A DNA stretch of 64,000 nucleotides, from NCBI GenBank assembly GCA_964387075.1, contig CAYLVB010000001.1, positions 558,001 to 622,000 of the forward strand. The letters run 5' to 3'. This DNA is from PALSA-968 sp964387075. GTDB taxonomy: Bacteria; Bacteroidota; Bacteroidia; B-17B0; Aurantibacillaceae. The notes below the pieces were generated by a model. The model searched no databases, was not told the DNA's origin, and saw only the letters and a list, made by a program, of their open reading frames with translations. Below are positions 32,732 through 41,701 of this stretch, one piece after another (position 1 is the stretch's first letter; every line of letters begins with the position of its first letter). A program made the translations under genes and the position numbers.

Positions 32732-33442
32732 ATGAACATCGTTTTATTCGGTTACGGCAAAATGGGCAAAGAGATCGAGCAGATCGCATTGCAGCGCGGG
32801 CACACTATTGTGCTCAAGGTTGACAAAGATAACCTAGCGGATGCCACCAAAGACGCCTTGCAAAAAGCCGATGTAGCCATTGAGTTCAGCACACCGCATA
32901 CCGTTAGCGATAATATTCAGCGTTGCTTTGATGCTCACTTGCCTATTGTTGTAGGAGCCACCGGATGGTATGATCAATTCGATTCTATTAAAACCAAATG
33001 CCTCCAAAACAAGAGCGCTCTTTTTTACACTACTAATTTCAGCGTAGGGGTTAACCTCTTTTGGAAGGTAACCGAGCAAATGGCAAAGCTGATGAATGGT
33101 TTTCCTGAATATACCTCTTCCATGCAGGAGATCCATCACGTACACAAGCTGGATAAGCCCAGCGGAACCGCTATTACCACGGCCGAAAAACTGCTCGCAA
33201 ATCAATCGCAAAAGAAAAAATGGAGCATCGATAACAAAGCGGCTAAAGAAGAACTATACATCGATGTGGTGCGCGAAGACGAAGTTCCGGGTACGCACAC
33301 CGTTTTTTACAAGTCAGCTGTAGACGAGATCAACCTCACGCACATCGCCTACAACCGCAAAGGTTTTGCCTTAGGCGCAGTATTGGCCGCTGAATTCCTC
33401 AAAGGAAAACAGGGAGTTTATACGATGAGCGATATGCTCTGA
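32732..33442 (+). CDS. dapB: 4-hydroxy-tetrahydrodipicolinate reductase
   Basis: NAD(P)H-dependent step of lysine and meso-diaminopimelate synthesis. 236 residues. Nucleotide-binding start MNIVLFGYGKMGKEIEQIAL, substrate loop VVGATGWYDQFD, FYTTNFSVGVNLFW, and the catalytic segment EIHHVHKLDKPSGTA with the conserved His-His and Lys are all visible. It begins 5 bp after the DUF5683 gene, in the order parA-parB-DUF5683-dapB that recurs in the phylum; the signal peptidase gene that often follows is absent. Confidence 0.95.
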   Translation: MNIVLFGYGKMGKEIEQIALQRGHTIVLKVDKDNLADATKDALQKADVAIEFSTPHTVSDNIQRCFDAHLPIVVGATGWYDQFDSIKTKCLQNKSALFYTTNFSVGVNLFWKVTEQMAKLMNGFPEYTSSMQEIHHVHKLDKPSGTAITTAEKLLANQSQKKKWSIDNKAAKEELYIDVVREDEVPGTHTVFYKSAVDEINLTHIAYNRKGFALGAVLAAEFLKGKQGVYTMSDML

Positions 33443-33590
33443 ACTATTGTTTCAGAACTTTTAAATCCATCACTCCGGCCTCTGTCCTTACCTGACCGTA
33501 ACAATCAAGTTCTTATGGATAAATTCTGCATAAAACACCCCCTTTTTATATCCAAAAAAAACGTATTTTCATCCCGCTTATACTGCACCC

Positions 33591-36500
33591 TTGAGGAGAC
33601 TTCACCTGATATTCTTTTGCTTCATCTTCGCCGTAAAAGCGTGGGCACAGGAAGGCAATTATTACATCACCAATTTCACCCCGGCCAATTACGGGGCCAG
33701 CGACCAGAACTGGTCGGTGGTGCAGGATAGCTTAGGCCGTATCTATGTGGCCAACCTGAGCGGCATCATGCTGTATGACGGGAAGTACTGGAAGATAAAC
33801 CTTATTGAAAAGGACAAGGAGGTGATCTCTTTATCCAAAGCGGATGACGGTACTATCTATTACGGGGGCGCCGGGGTTTTTGGGTATATCAGTTATACCG
33901 ATTCGGGAAGGATCAAACCTAATTCACTGAGCAGATCACTGCCCGAAAAAGAAAAGGAATTCGGCAACGTTTGGGCTGTTCACTCTATTGGTAAAGATAT
34001 TTTCTTCTGCGCCAATGAAAAGATATTCTGGTATAGGGACAAAAAGTTCATAAAAAGCTTTGCACCTACCGGCGAAAAATTTCACACCTTTTTTAAAGCC
34101 AACAACATGCTCCTGGTACGCGAACAGGGTGTGGGCCTTGTGTGTTTTCACGACGGGCAGCTGAAAAAGATCCTGGGTTCAGGCGAATTGGCCGATACAC
34201 GTGTTTACTCGGTAATTCCGGTGGATGATAATTTCTATTGGTTATGTTCGCGCAACGGTTTGTACACCTTGTTCTTCAACCCGGCCAAACCCGAGATCAG
34301 CAATCTTTCTAAGGCCAATTCTCCGCTAGACAGCTGGATGACCGAAAACAACATTTATTGCGGTGCCAGGATCAACGACAACCTTTTCGCCCTGGGCTCC
34401 CTGAAAAAAGGTCTCTTGCTGGTAGATAAATCGTACCGCGTGGTTAACCAGGTGAACATCGATAAAGGGTTGCAGGACGATGCTGTAAAATATATCTATA
34501 AGGATTTTTCAGGGAACATGTGGCTGGCACTGAACAAAGGTGTTAGTTATGCCGAGATCAATACCCCTTTAACGCATTGGTCGAAGAGCAATGGCATCCA
34601 GGGTGTGATCGAATCGGCCGCCAAATACAAGGGCATTCCTTACATCGCCACCGACAAGGGGGTAGAAAAATTAAATCTCAAAACAAACACCTTCGAGCCC
34701 ATTGATATTACCAACGAAGGCTGGGACCTTAGAAAATATGATGATGTGTTATTGGCCGGGACGAACGTAGGGCTTTACGAAATAACCGAGAAGGGAAGCA
34801 GGATGATCCTGGAATCTGGCGATGGAGTATTCAAGATCTTTGTTCACCCATCGAAGAAAGATGTGCTTTACCTGGCAGGGCTTTCTACCATGACAGTAGC
34901 TAAATACAACAAGGGAAATATCAGCGTAACCAAAACCTTTGAGAACATTAATAATGTGAGGAGTGCCGCCACAGATGGAGCGGGAAATATCTTTTTTGGT
35001 TCTTTGAATTCGGTTGTATACAAGCTTTCCGCCAACAGGCCTGATACCATTTTTGAACTGGACTCGCTCAACGGCCTGCCCAAGCTATCCGAGATCCACG
35101 TTTTTGACTATAAGAATGACATCCTGGTTTGTACAGGTTTGAAAGGGATATTCAAATTTAATGCTTCGAAGAACCACTTCGATTCGTTATTCAGTCTGGA
35201 GACACCGCTTTCCAAGACACAGATCTCCAAGGCCGTTCAGTTTGGCGAGGACATCTGGATCGCTTCCAATTTTACGGCTGAGAACAATGCGAAAGTAGAC
35301 GAGCTGAGCGTACTCGAGCGCAAGGGAAATACATTTGTGCAGGAATACAAATTGCTGAAGCGTATTCGTGAGTTATCGGGAAAATGTTTCCTGATCGATT
35401 CTGACAAAGTTTTTATTGGAACGAACGATGGATTGATCGAGTACAGTACCAAGCCCATTACCGAGGGCTTCCGTTTTCGCACGTTCATTTCCAAAATATC
35501 CCGATATGCCGACACAGCCGCTATCCTGCACAACATCTGGCCGGGCTTTACCATTGCAGAACCGGAGTTCGCGTACAAGAACAATGATATTCGTTTCTTC
35601 ATCGCCGCCTCCGACTATTATGATAAGAATGAATTGGAGTTTGCCTATTACATGGAAGGTCTTGAAGGAATGGACGAGAAGTATGGCGACTTCAACAAGA
35701 ACAACCGCATTGTTTTTGCCAACCTGCATGAAGGGCGTTATGTGCTACATGTAAAGAGCCGGAACATCCTTGCGCGCGAAGGAATACCCGTAAGTTTTGC
35801 TTTCACCATCCTTCCTCCCTGGTACCGTACGTATTGGGCCTACGCCTTATACCTGATAGGCGCCGTTGGTTTGATCTGGTTCATTGTTGCCTACAATACA
35901 CGCCGACTCAAAGAACAGAACATCAAACTGGAGAATATCATCACCGAACGTACCAAAGAGATCGAACACCAGAAAGAAGAGATCGAGCACAAGAACCAGG
36001 AGATCACCGACAGTATCAACTACGCCAAGCGGATCCAGCAGGCCATCCTGCCTCCTATCAGCGCCATTACGTCTGTGCGCGAAGATATCTTTGTGTTCTA
36101 CCAGCCAAAAGATATTGTGAGCGGCGACTTCTACTGGTTCCACAAGATCAATAACGACGAAATTCTTATTGCCTGTGCCGACTGTACGGGTCACGGTGTA
36201 CCGGGAGGTTTCATGAGCATGATCTGTTCAGACAAACTCAATGATGCTGTTAAGGAAACCCATGAGCCGGCGCGCATCCTTTTCCACGTGAATAACAATG
36301 TGAAAAAGGCCCTGCGCCAGACCGAAACATCGGATGAGAATGTGAACAAGGACGGAATGGAGATATCCCTGGTGCGCATTAATTTTGTGACCCGGAAAAT
36401 TGAGTATGCCGGGGCAAATCGTCCGCTCTGGTTATTAAAGAAGGAGGCCGAGGAGATCGAGGAGGTCAAACCAACCAAGGCCAGTATCGCCAGCTTTACA

Positions 36501-36761
36501 CAAACCGATTTTGAATACCAGAACCACGAGATACAATTAGCGCAGGGAGACCTGGTGTACATGACCTCTGACGGTTACCCCGATCAATTCGGCGGTGTCG
36601 ACGGAAAGAAATTTATGACCAAGAACTTCAAAAAGCTCATTCTTTCCATCAAACATCTTGGAATACGCGAACAGGAGACCACCGTTAAAAATGTCATCAA
36701 CCAGTGGAAAGAAGGTTACGAACAGGTGGATGACCTGCTGGTGATAGCCTTTAAAGTTTAA
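33591..36761 (+). CDS. Periplasmic beta-propeller sensor with C-terminal SpoIIE-type PP2C phosphatase
   Basis: Membrane-spanning signalling protein of 1056 residues. A TTG start is used: the frame has an upstream stop and no earlier ATG, and TTG gives a signal peptide (LHLIFFCFIFAVKAWAQ). Residues about 20-650 are propeller-like repeats (SLGRIYVANLSGIMLYDGKY; DFSGNMWLALNKGVSY), about 665-745 a Y_Y_Y-type Ig domain, about 747-768 a membrane span, about 770-815 a coiled coil, and about 835-1056 the phosphatase (KDIVSGDFYWFHKINND; ADCTGHGVPGGFMSM, metal-binding Asp). It likely turns a periplasmic cue into dephosphorylation of an anti-sigma-antagonist type partner; no such partner gene is nearby. 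Confidence 0.9.
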   Translation: MRRLHLIFFCFIFAVKAWAQEGNYYITNFTPANYGASDQNWSVVQDSLGRIYVANLSGIMLYDGKYWKINLIEKDKEVISLSKADDGTIYYGGAGVFGYISYTDSGRIKPNSLSRSLPEKEKEFGNVWAVHSIGKDIFFCANEKIFWYRDKKFIKSFAPTGEKFHTFFKANNMLLVREQGVGLVCFHDGQLKKILGSGELADTRVYSVIPVDDNFYWLCSRNGLYTLFFNPAKPEISNLSKANSPLDSWMTENNIYCGARINDNLFALGSLKKGLLLVDKSYRVVNQVNIDKGLQDDAVKYIYKDFSGNMWLALNKGVSYAEINTPLTHWSKSNGIQGVIESAAKYKGIPYIATDKGVEKLNLKTNTFEPIDITNEGWDLRKYDDVLLAGTNVGLYEITEKGSRMILESGDGVFKIFVHPSKKDVLYLAGLSTMTVAKYNKGNISVTKTFENINNVRSAATDGAGNIFFGSLNSVVYKLSANRPDTIFELDSLNGLPKLSEIHVFDYKNDILVCTGLKGIFKFNASKNHFDSLFSLETPLSKTQISKAVQFGEDIWIASNFTAENNAKVDELSVLERKGNTFVQEYKLLKRIRELSGKCFLIDSDKVFIGTNDGLIEYSTKPITEGFRFRTFISKISRYADTAAILHNIWPGFTIAEPEFAYKNNDIRFFIAASDYYDKNELEFAYYMEGLEGMDEKYGDFNKNNRIVFANLHEGRYVLHVKSRNILAREGIPVSFAFTILPPWYRTYWAYALYLIGAVGLIWFIVAYNTRRLKEQNIKLENIITERTKEIEHQKEEIEHKNQEITDSINYAKRIQQAILPPISAITSVREDIFVFYQPKDIVSGDFYWFHKINNDEILIACADCTGHGVPGGFMSMICSDKLNDAVKETHEPARILFHVNNNVKKALRQTETSDENVNKDGMEISLVRINFVTRKIEYAGANRPLWLLKKEAEEIEEVKPTKASIASFTQTDFEYQNHEIQLAQGDLVYMTSDGYPDQFGGVDGKKFMTKNFKKLILSIKHLGIREQETTVKNVINQWKEGYEQVDDLLVIAFKV

Positions 36762-36766
36762 CCTGC

Positions 36767-37615
36767 ATGAATTCCGTAGAAATAAAAGATCTCAATAAGT
36801 CCTACGGAAAATTTCCTGTTCTCAAGAACATCAGTCTCGAAGTACCGCAAGGTTGCATTTACGGTTTGATAGGCCCCAATGGCGCAGGCAAGACCACGCT
36901 CATCAAAGCCATGGTAGGCGCGTTGAAACTTGATTCGGGAACGATCTCGGTGTTAGGCAAAGACCCCTTAAAGAACAGCTGGGAACTCAGAAGGCAAATA
37001 GGATACATGCCGCAGTCGGCCTCTTTATACGGAGATCTCACCGCCAAACAGAACATCGCTTTTTTTGGTAAAGCGCAGCATGTAAATGGGCTGGATACAG
37101 AAGTTGAAAAGATTCTTGAATTCACCGAACTCAGCCATCGGGCAAATGATCCTGTTCGTAATTTTTCGGGTGGCATGCAAAAGCGGGTATCTCTTGCCTG
37201 CGCGCTGATCCACGCGCCGAAGATCATTTTCCTGGATGAACCCACAGCTGCGGTAGATCCGCATCTTAAACAAAGAAGCTGGGAGCTTTTTCGAAAACTA
37301 TCGGATGCCGGAGTGACCATTTTTGTGAGCACCCACCTGATGGATGAAGCTTTGCTTTGTGACAGGATCTGTATCTTACGGGAAGGCGGGATCCTGGCCT
37401 TTGATACACCAAAAAACTTCCTGGCCCGGGGAAAAACAAAAATACGGTATACTGAGAACGGAACACCCAAAGAGCTAGTAAGCGGATCAGAAAGCTCTTC
37501 GCTGGCAACTGAACTCCAGAAACTAGGATTGATAAAGGGCATCAGCACCCTGGAAATAGAACAGGACGACATCGAAAAAATCGTACTTGAAATAGTGAAT
37601 AAAAAAGAGCAATGA
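36767..37615 (+). CDS. ABC transporter ATP-binding protein
   Basis: Cytoplasmic ATPase of an ABC-2 type exporter, 282 residues. Walker A GLIGPNGAGKTTLIKAM, signature NFSGGMQKRVSLA, Walker B IIFLDEPTAAVDPH and H-loop IFVSTHLMDEALLCD are intact. The D-loop AAVDP and the NatA/CcmA-like length suggest drug, ion or envelope-component export. It starts 5 bp after the phosphatase gene and overlaps the permease gene by 4 bp, so the three are one operon. Confidence 0.92.
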   Translation: MNSVEIKDLNKSYGKFPVLKNISLEVPQGCIYGLIGPNGAGKTTLIKAMVGALKLDSGTISVLGKDPLKNSWELRRQIGYMPQSASLYGDLTAKQNIAFFGKAQHVNGLDTEVEKILEFTELSHRANDPVRNFSGGMQKRVSLACALIHAPKIIFLDEPTAAVDPHLKQRSWELFRKLSDAGVTIFVSTHLMDEALLCDRICILREGGILAFDTPKNFLARGKTKIRYTENGTPKELVSGSESSSLATELQKLGLIKGISTLEIEQDDIEKIVLEIVNKKEQ

Positions 37616-38394
37616 GGCACGCTTTTATCATAGGAAGAAGAGTTATTTCCCAGTTAAAAGGTGACAAGCGCTTCCTTGCCTTATCGTTGATAGCGCCGCT
37701 CATCATCATTTACCTGCTGAAATTACTTTTTGACGCAACCACGCCCCCTCCCATTCCCGCTATCCCGGGCATGATGCCCATGCCTATACCTGTATTTTCA
37801 GCCGCCAAATTCATTCTACCCTCCGCCGCATTCATTGTACACTTCTTAAGTTTTGTACTTTGTGCGATCCTATTGGTACAGGAAAGAACACGTGGTACGC
37901 TTGATCGCATGCTCATCAGCGGCTTTCGCAAAACCTCTATCATTGGAGGTTATACCATAGGTTATTTCGGTCTGGCTACTTTGCAGGCCTTACTGGTGAT
38001 CATCGAAGCCAATTACCTGTTCGACTTCAATTTTCCATTCAAAACCGTTCTCATACTCTTCCTGGTGATCTGGCTCCTGGCCATTGTTTCGGTGATGCTG
38101 GGCATATTCATTTCCACTTTTGCACGACACGAAGGGCACGTTTTCCCTTTCATTCCACTGATCATTCTGCCTTCCGTTTTCCTTACAGGAGTTGTGGTAG
38201 ATCCCGAAAAACTTCCGGCCGTTGCCAATTACCTGGGCTATCTCTTTCCGCTTCGATATGCCAATAACATCATTGTAATTCTGCAACAAGCTGAATATAC
38301 CGCCGGCGAACTCTGGCCCAATTTTGTTATACTTATTTTGTATGCTTTTGGCCTGCTCTTCCTCGCCGCAGGGACTATGAAGGAGAAAGAATAG
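37612..38394 (+). CDS. ABC-2 type transporter permease
   Basis: 260-residue membrane subunit for the ATPase encoded just before (ATGA overlap). Six hydrophobic segments, including FLALSLIAPLIIIYLLKLLF, AAFIVHFLSFVLCAILLVQE and FPFIPLIILPSVFLTGVVV, and the ABC-2 signature around VQERTRGTLDRMLISGFRKT (coupling helix). A proline-rich periplasmic loop (TTPPPIPAIPGMMPMPIPV) sits after the first span. Substrate unknown. Confidence 0.9.
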   Translation: MRHAFIIGRRVISQLKGDKRFLALSLIAPLIIIYLLKLLFDATTPPPIPAIPGMMPMPIPVFSAAKFILPSAAFIVHFLSFVLCAILLVQERTRGTLDRMLISGFRKTSIIGGYTIGYFGLATLQALLVIIEANYLFDFNFPFKTVLILFLVIWLLAIVSVMLGIFISTFARHEGHVFPFIPLIILPSVFLTGVVVDPEKLPAVANYLGYLFPLRYANNIIVILQQAEYTAGELWPNFVILILYAFGLLFLAAGTMKEKE

Positions 38395-38407
38395 CCCAAT
38401 TATTTAG

Positions 38408-38415
38408 TACATTTG
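38408..38415 (+). promoter_or_regulatory. Bacteroidota -7 box for metG
   Basis: TACATTTG, full TAnnTTTG match, ends 10 bp before the metG ATG. No TTG at -33 spacing; upstream is the end of the permease gene. Confidence 0.4.
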
Positions 38416-38425
38416 CACCCTGCTT

Positions 38426-40465
38426 ATGAGCTTTAAACGCAATTTAATAACCGCCGCCCTCCCCTACGCCAATGGACCTGTACATATAGGGCACCTGGCC
38501 GGTTGTTATTTGCCCGCCGATATCTACGTGCGATACCTCCGTAGCAAAGGCGAGGATGTGAAATTCATCTGCGGAAGTGATGAGCATGGTGTACCCATCA
38601 CCATTAAAGCGAAAAAAGAAGGTATTACCCCTCAACAGGTGGTAGATAAATACCACAAGATCATGGGCGATTCTTTCAAGGAATTCGGGATCTCTTTTGA
38701 TATCTACTCGCGAACCACCAGCAAGACCCATCACCAGACCGCCTCCGATTTCTTTCAAACGCTTTACGATAAAGGAGTATTCACTGAAGAAGTAACGAAA
38801 CAATACTACGATGAGGAAGCGAAGCAGTTCCTGGCCGACCGTTATATTGTTGGAACCTGCCCGAAATGCGCCAATGAGAACGCTTATGGCGATCAATGCG
38901 AGAAATGCGGAACTTCTTTAAGTCCGACAGAACTCATTAACCCCCATTCAACGCTTTCCGGATCAAAACCCGTATTAAAAGAGACCAAGAACTGGTTCCT
39001 TCCTTTAGACAAACTTGCTCCAAAGATCAAGAACTATATTGAGCAACATAAAGATTGGAAAAGCAACGTGTACGGTCAGTGCAAAAGCTGGCTCGACAGT
39101 GGAGACGGATTGCAACCTCGCGCCATGACACGCGATCTTGACTGGGGAGTGCCGGTTCCCGTAAAAGGAGCCGAAGGAAAAGTGCTTTATGTCTGGTTCG
39201 ACGCTCCTATTGGTTATATTTCGGCTACCAAAGACCTTACGCCCGATTGGAAAAAGTATTGGTGTGACAAGGAAAGCAGGCTGATCCATTTCATCGGCAA
39301 GGATAATATCGTTTTCCATTGCATCATATTCCCGTCCATGCTGATGGAACATGGGGAATTTGTATTACCGGATAATGTTCCCGCCAACGAATTTTTGAAC
39401 TTAGAAGGAGATAAAATTTCCACTTCGCGTAACTGGGCGGTTTGGCTCCATGAATATTTGCTTGAGTTCAAAGACAAACAGGATGTGTTGCGCTATACTT
39501 TGTGCGCCAATGCCCCGGAAAGTAAAGACAATGATTTTACCTGGAAGGACCTCCAGGCCAAGAACAACAATGAACTGGTGGCCATACTCGGAAATTTTGT
39601 GAATCGCACACTCGTGCTTACGCATAAATATTACGACGGAAAAGTTCCCGAAGCCACCGAATACACCAAAGATGATCTGCGCATCCTGGAAGAGATCGCC
39701 AAAGCTCCCGAGAAAGTAGCTGCCTCACTCGATCAATTCCGTTTCCGAGAAGCTTTGGCCGAGATGATGAACCTTGCCCGGGTGGGTAATAAATACCTGG
39801 CCGACACAGAGCCCTGGAAACTGATCAAGACCGAAGAAAAACGCGTAACCACCATTCTCAACATCTCGCTGCAGATCACAACCAGCCTTGCTATACTTTG
39901 CGAACCCTTCCTGCCTTTCACCTCCAAAAAACTGTTCGCTATGCTGAACATGCCCGAGCTGAAGTGGAACTCGGCCAAACATGCGCATAACCTGTCTGCC
40001 GGGCACAAGCTCAACAAGGACGAGTTGTTATATAGCAAGATAGAAGACCCGGAAATTGAGGCGCAGGTAAAAAAATTACACGATTCAAAAGCAGCGAACC
40101 AGGAAAGTCAAAGATCAGAAGTTAAAAGTCAAAAGGAGGAGATCACGTTTGATCAGTTTGAAAAAATGGATATCCGTATAGCCACTGTGTTAGAAGCAGA
40201 GAAAGTTGCCGGAACAGATAAATTATTGAAGTTAAAGGTAGATACCGGCAATGATATCCGAACCATTGTTAGCGGAATCGCGGTTTATTACAAGCCGGAA
40301 GATCTCATCGGCAAACAGGTGACCATGCTGGTCAACCTCGCTCCAAGAAAAATAAAGGGTATAGAAAGCAAGGGCATGATCCTGATGGCCGAGAATTCCA
40401 AAGGAGAATTAAGTCTCGTTTCTCCTATCCGGCCCGATACCAATAACGGCAGCACCGTTAAATAG
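38426..40465 (+). CDS. metG: Methionyl-tRNA synthetase with C-terminal tRNA-binding domain
   Basis: Charges tRNA-Met. 679 residues. Class I signatures: HIGH region NGPVHIGHLAG near the N-terminus and KMSKS equivalent GDKISTSRNW at about 330. Zinc knuckle CPKC...CEKC at about 145-160. Residues about 390-545 form the anticodon-binding helical domain, and about 570-679 the Trbp111-like OB fold (FDQFEKMDIRIATVLEAEKV). The linker before the OB fold is encoded by a stretch of 7-bp degenerate repeats (40106-40135). It overlaps the convergent GH16 gene by 8 bp. Confidence 0.97.
   Translation: MSFKRNLITAALPYANGPVHIGHLAGCYLPADIYVRYLRSKGEDVKFICGSDEHGVPITIKAKKEGITPQQVVDKYHKIMGDSFKEFGISFDIYSRTTSKTHHQTASDFFQTLYDKGVFTEEVTKQYYDEEAKQFLADRYIVGTCPKCANENAYGDQCEKCGTSLSPTELINPHSTLSGSKPVLKETKNWFLPLDKLAPKIKNYIEQHKDWKSNVYGQCKSWLDSGDGLQPRAMTRDLDWGVPVPVKGAEGKVLYVWFDAPIGYISATKDLTPDWKKYWCDKESRLIHFIGKDNIVFHCIIFPSMLMEHGEFVLPDNVPANEFLNLEGDKISTSRNWAVWLHEYLLEFKDKQDVLRYTLCANAPESKDNDFTWKDLQAKNNNELVAILGNFVNRTLVLTHKYYDGKVPEATEYTKDDLRILEEIAKAPEKVAASLDQFRFREALAEMMNLARVGNKYLADTEPWKLIKTEEKRVTTILNISLQITTSLAILCEPFLPFTSKKLFAMLNMPELKWNSAKHAHNLSAGHKLNKDELLYSKIEDPEIEAQVKKLHDSKAANQESQRSEVKSQKEEITFDQFEKMDIRIATVLEAEKVAGTDKLLKLKVDTGNDIRTIVSGIAVYYKPEDLIGKQVTMLVNLAPRKIKGIESKGMILMAENSKGELSLVSPIRPDTNNGSTVK
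40106..40135. repeat. Heptad-phased AAGTCAA-type repeat inside metG
   Basis: About four 7-bp words (AGTCAAA, GATCAGA, AGTTAAA, AGTCAAA) occupy the linker coding region between the anticodon-binding and OB-fold domains. The same words form the intergenic element at 47158-47254. It adds a short charged linker. Confidence 0.5.
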
Positions 40466-41699
40466 TCCCGTTCAGAAAAATTTCCTGGGTTATTTGTTTG
40501 CCAAGCGTTGTGATCGCTATCGTATAGGAACCCTTTTTGAGCCCGCTAAGATCAAGTACCGCGTATTTAGAAGCGCCGATGTTCATTTCCTTCACCTTTT
40601 GCTTGCCCTCATCAAATACCTCGATCTTGCTATCCTTGAACTCCTTCCCAACAAAGGTCAAACTATAAGACGCTCCATTCAGGCGAAGCAGGGTTACTGT
40701 ACCTAATTCCTGGGAAAGCACCTTTTCATTGTAGGCGAACTTCAGTTTTTTTTTCAGGCGGGCTTTATACACTTCGCCCTGCTCCATCGTAGCGCGCGAT
40801 CCGGAAAAAGTCACAGGCAATTGCCGCGAGGCCTGGTTCATCGTGTCTTTATCTGTCCATACACGCACATAATCCACCTCAAATACGTTTGGCCATTGGG
40901 TACTGGCGTTGGGGCCGGGAGAAAAAGAATAACCGGTTTGCGCGGGACCCGTACCCAATATCAGCAATTGCTCGGTTTTATATTCCTTCTTGAAATACGC
41001 GATCGGCTCTCCGTTCAGGAACCACTTGATATGATCCTTTTGCCATTCTCCCGACACGATGTTCCAGTTATCTTTCAATTTGGCATCTGTTTTTATCCAA
41101 CCGCCCCAATTGTTCTTTAATTTAAGAAAACCATAGCGAAAATTATTACAACCATCGGGGCAGTGCGCGTCCACATGTATCTCATCATCACGCTCACCTT
41201 TCAATTCAAAGAAATCGATCTCTTCATTGGGCTCTCCGCCATATAACCAGAAAGCGGGCCAGATGCCGTATTCGCCGGGGCTTTTAAAACGTATCTCGAA
41301 GTAACCGTATTTGAACTTTCTCTTAGACGCCACTTCCCCCCCGGTATGATTGAACTCGAAAGGATTGGAAAATGTTCTGTTCGTCTTTTTTATATAAGCC
41401 GAATCGATCTCCCAATCATACAGTTTGTACATGTATTTTTCCTTTTTGGAAATCAACCTTAAGCTACTTCCGCTTAACTCTACGTTCTCGCGCCGAAAAA
41501 CATTGTCGGCCGTCATCTGCGCGCAGCCCCAGGGAAGACAGGTCATCCATTTCGATTCGTCGAGCACCGGCTCATTGAACTCATCGCCAAAAGCGTAATT
41601 CCATTTCACTACCGCGTCTTTTTTGATCTGCCACATGTACTGAGCATTCAATTGCGTAAAGCATAAGGAACAAAAAATCAGGAGGATGTTTTTCTTCAT
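40458..41699 (-). CDS. Exported glycoside hydrolase family 16 protein
   Basis: Secreted beta-glucan-type endohydrolase. 413 residues with signal peptide (NILLIFCSLCFTQLNAQ). The GH16 catalytic motif ExDxxE reads E160-I-D162-F-F-E165: Glu160 is the expected nucleophile and Glu165 the acid/base. Supporting segments are YGYFEIRFKSPGEYGIWPAF and VFEVDYVRVW. The last 100 residues form a beta-sandwich-like region (SGLKKGSYTIAITTLGKQIT) similar to T9SS type A sorting domains but ending IFLNGTI, so sorting is uncertain. It lies 2 bp after the LtaS-like gene and is probably co-transcribed with it. Confidence 0.9.
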   Translation of the reverse strand: MKKNILLIFCSLCFTQLNAQYMWQIKKDAVVKWNYAFGDEFNEPVLDESKWMTCLPWGCAQMTADNVFRRENVELSGSSLRLISKKEKYMYKLYDWEIDSAYIKKTNRTFSNPFEFNHTGGEVASKRKFKYGYFEIRFKSPGEYGIWPAFWLYGGEPNEEIDFFELKGERDDEIHVDAHCPDGCNNFRYGFLKLKNNWGGWIKTDAKLKDNWNIVSGEWQKDHIKWFLNGEPIAYFKKEYKTEQLLILGTGPAQTGYSFSPGPNASTQWPNVFEVDYVRVWTDKDTMNQASRQLPVTFSGSRATMEQGEVYKARLKKKLKFAYNEKVLSQELGTVTLLRLNGASYSLTFVGKEFKDSKIEVFDEGKQKVKEMNIGASKYAVLDLSGLKKGSYTIAITTLGKQITQEIFLNGTI

Positions 41700-41701
41700 A
41701 T

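Noticed and set aside
36280..36295. parS-like sequence TTTTCCACGTGAATAA (13 of 16 matches to the usual parS).
   Set aside because: It lies inside the SpoIIE-type phosphatase coding region, 4 kb from parB, lacks the palindromic outer bases and is a single copy. Codon content explains it well enough.
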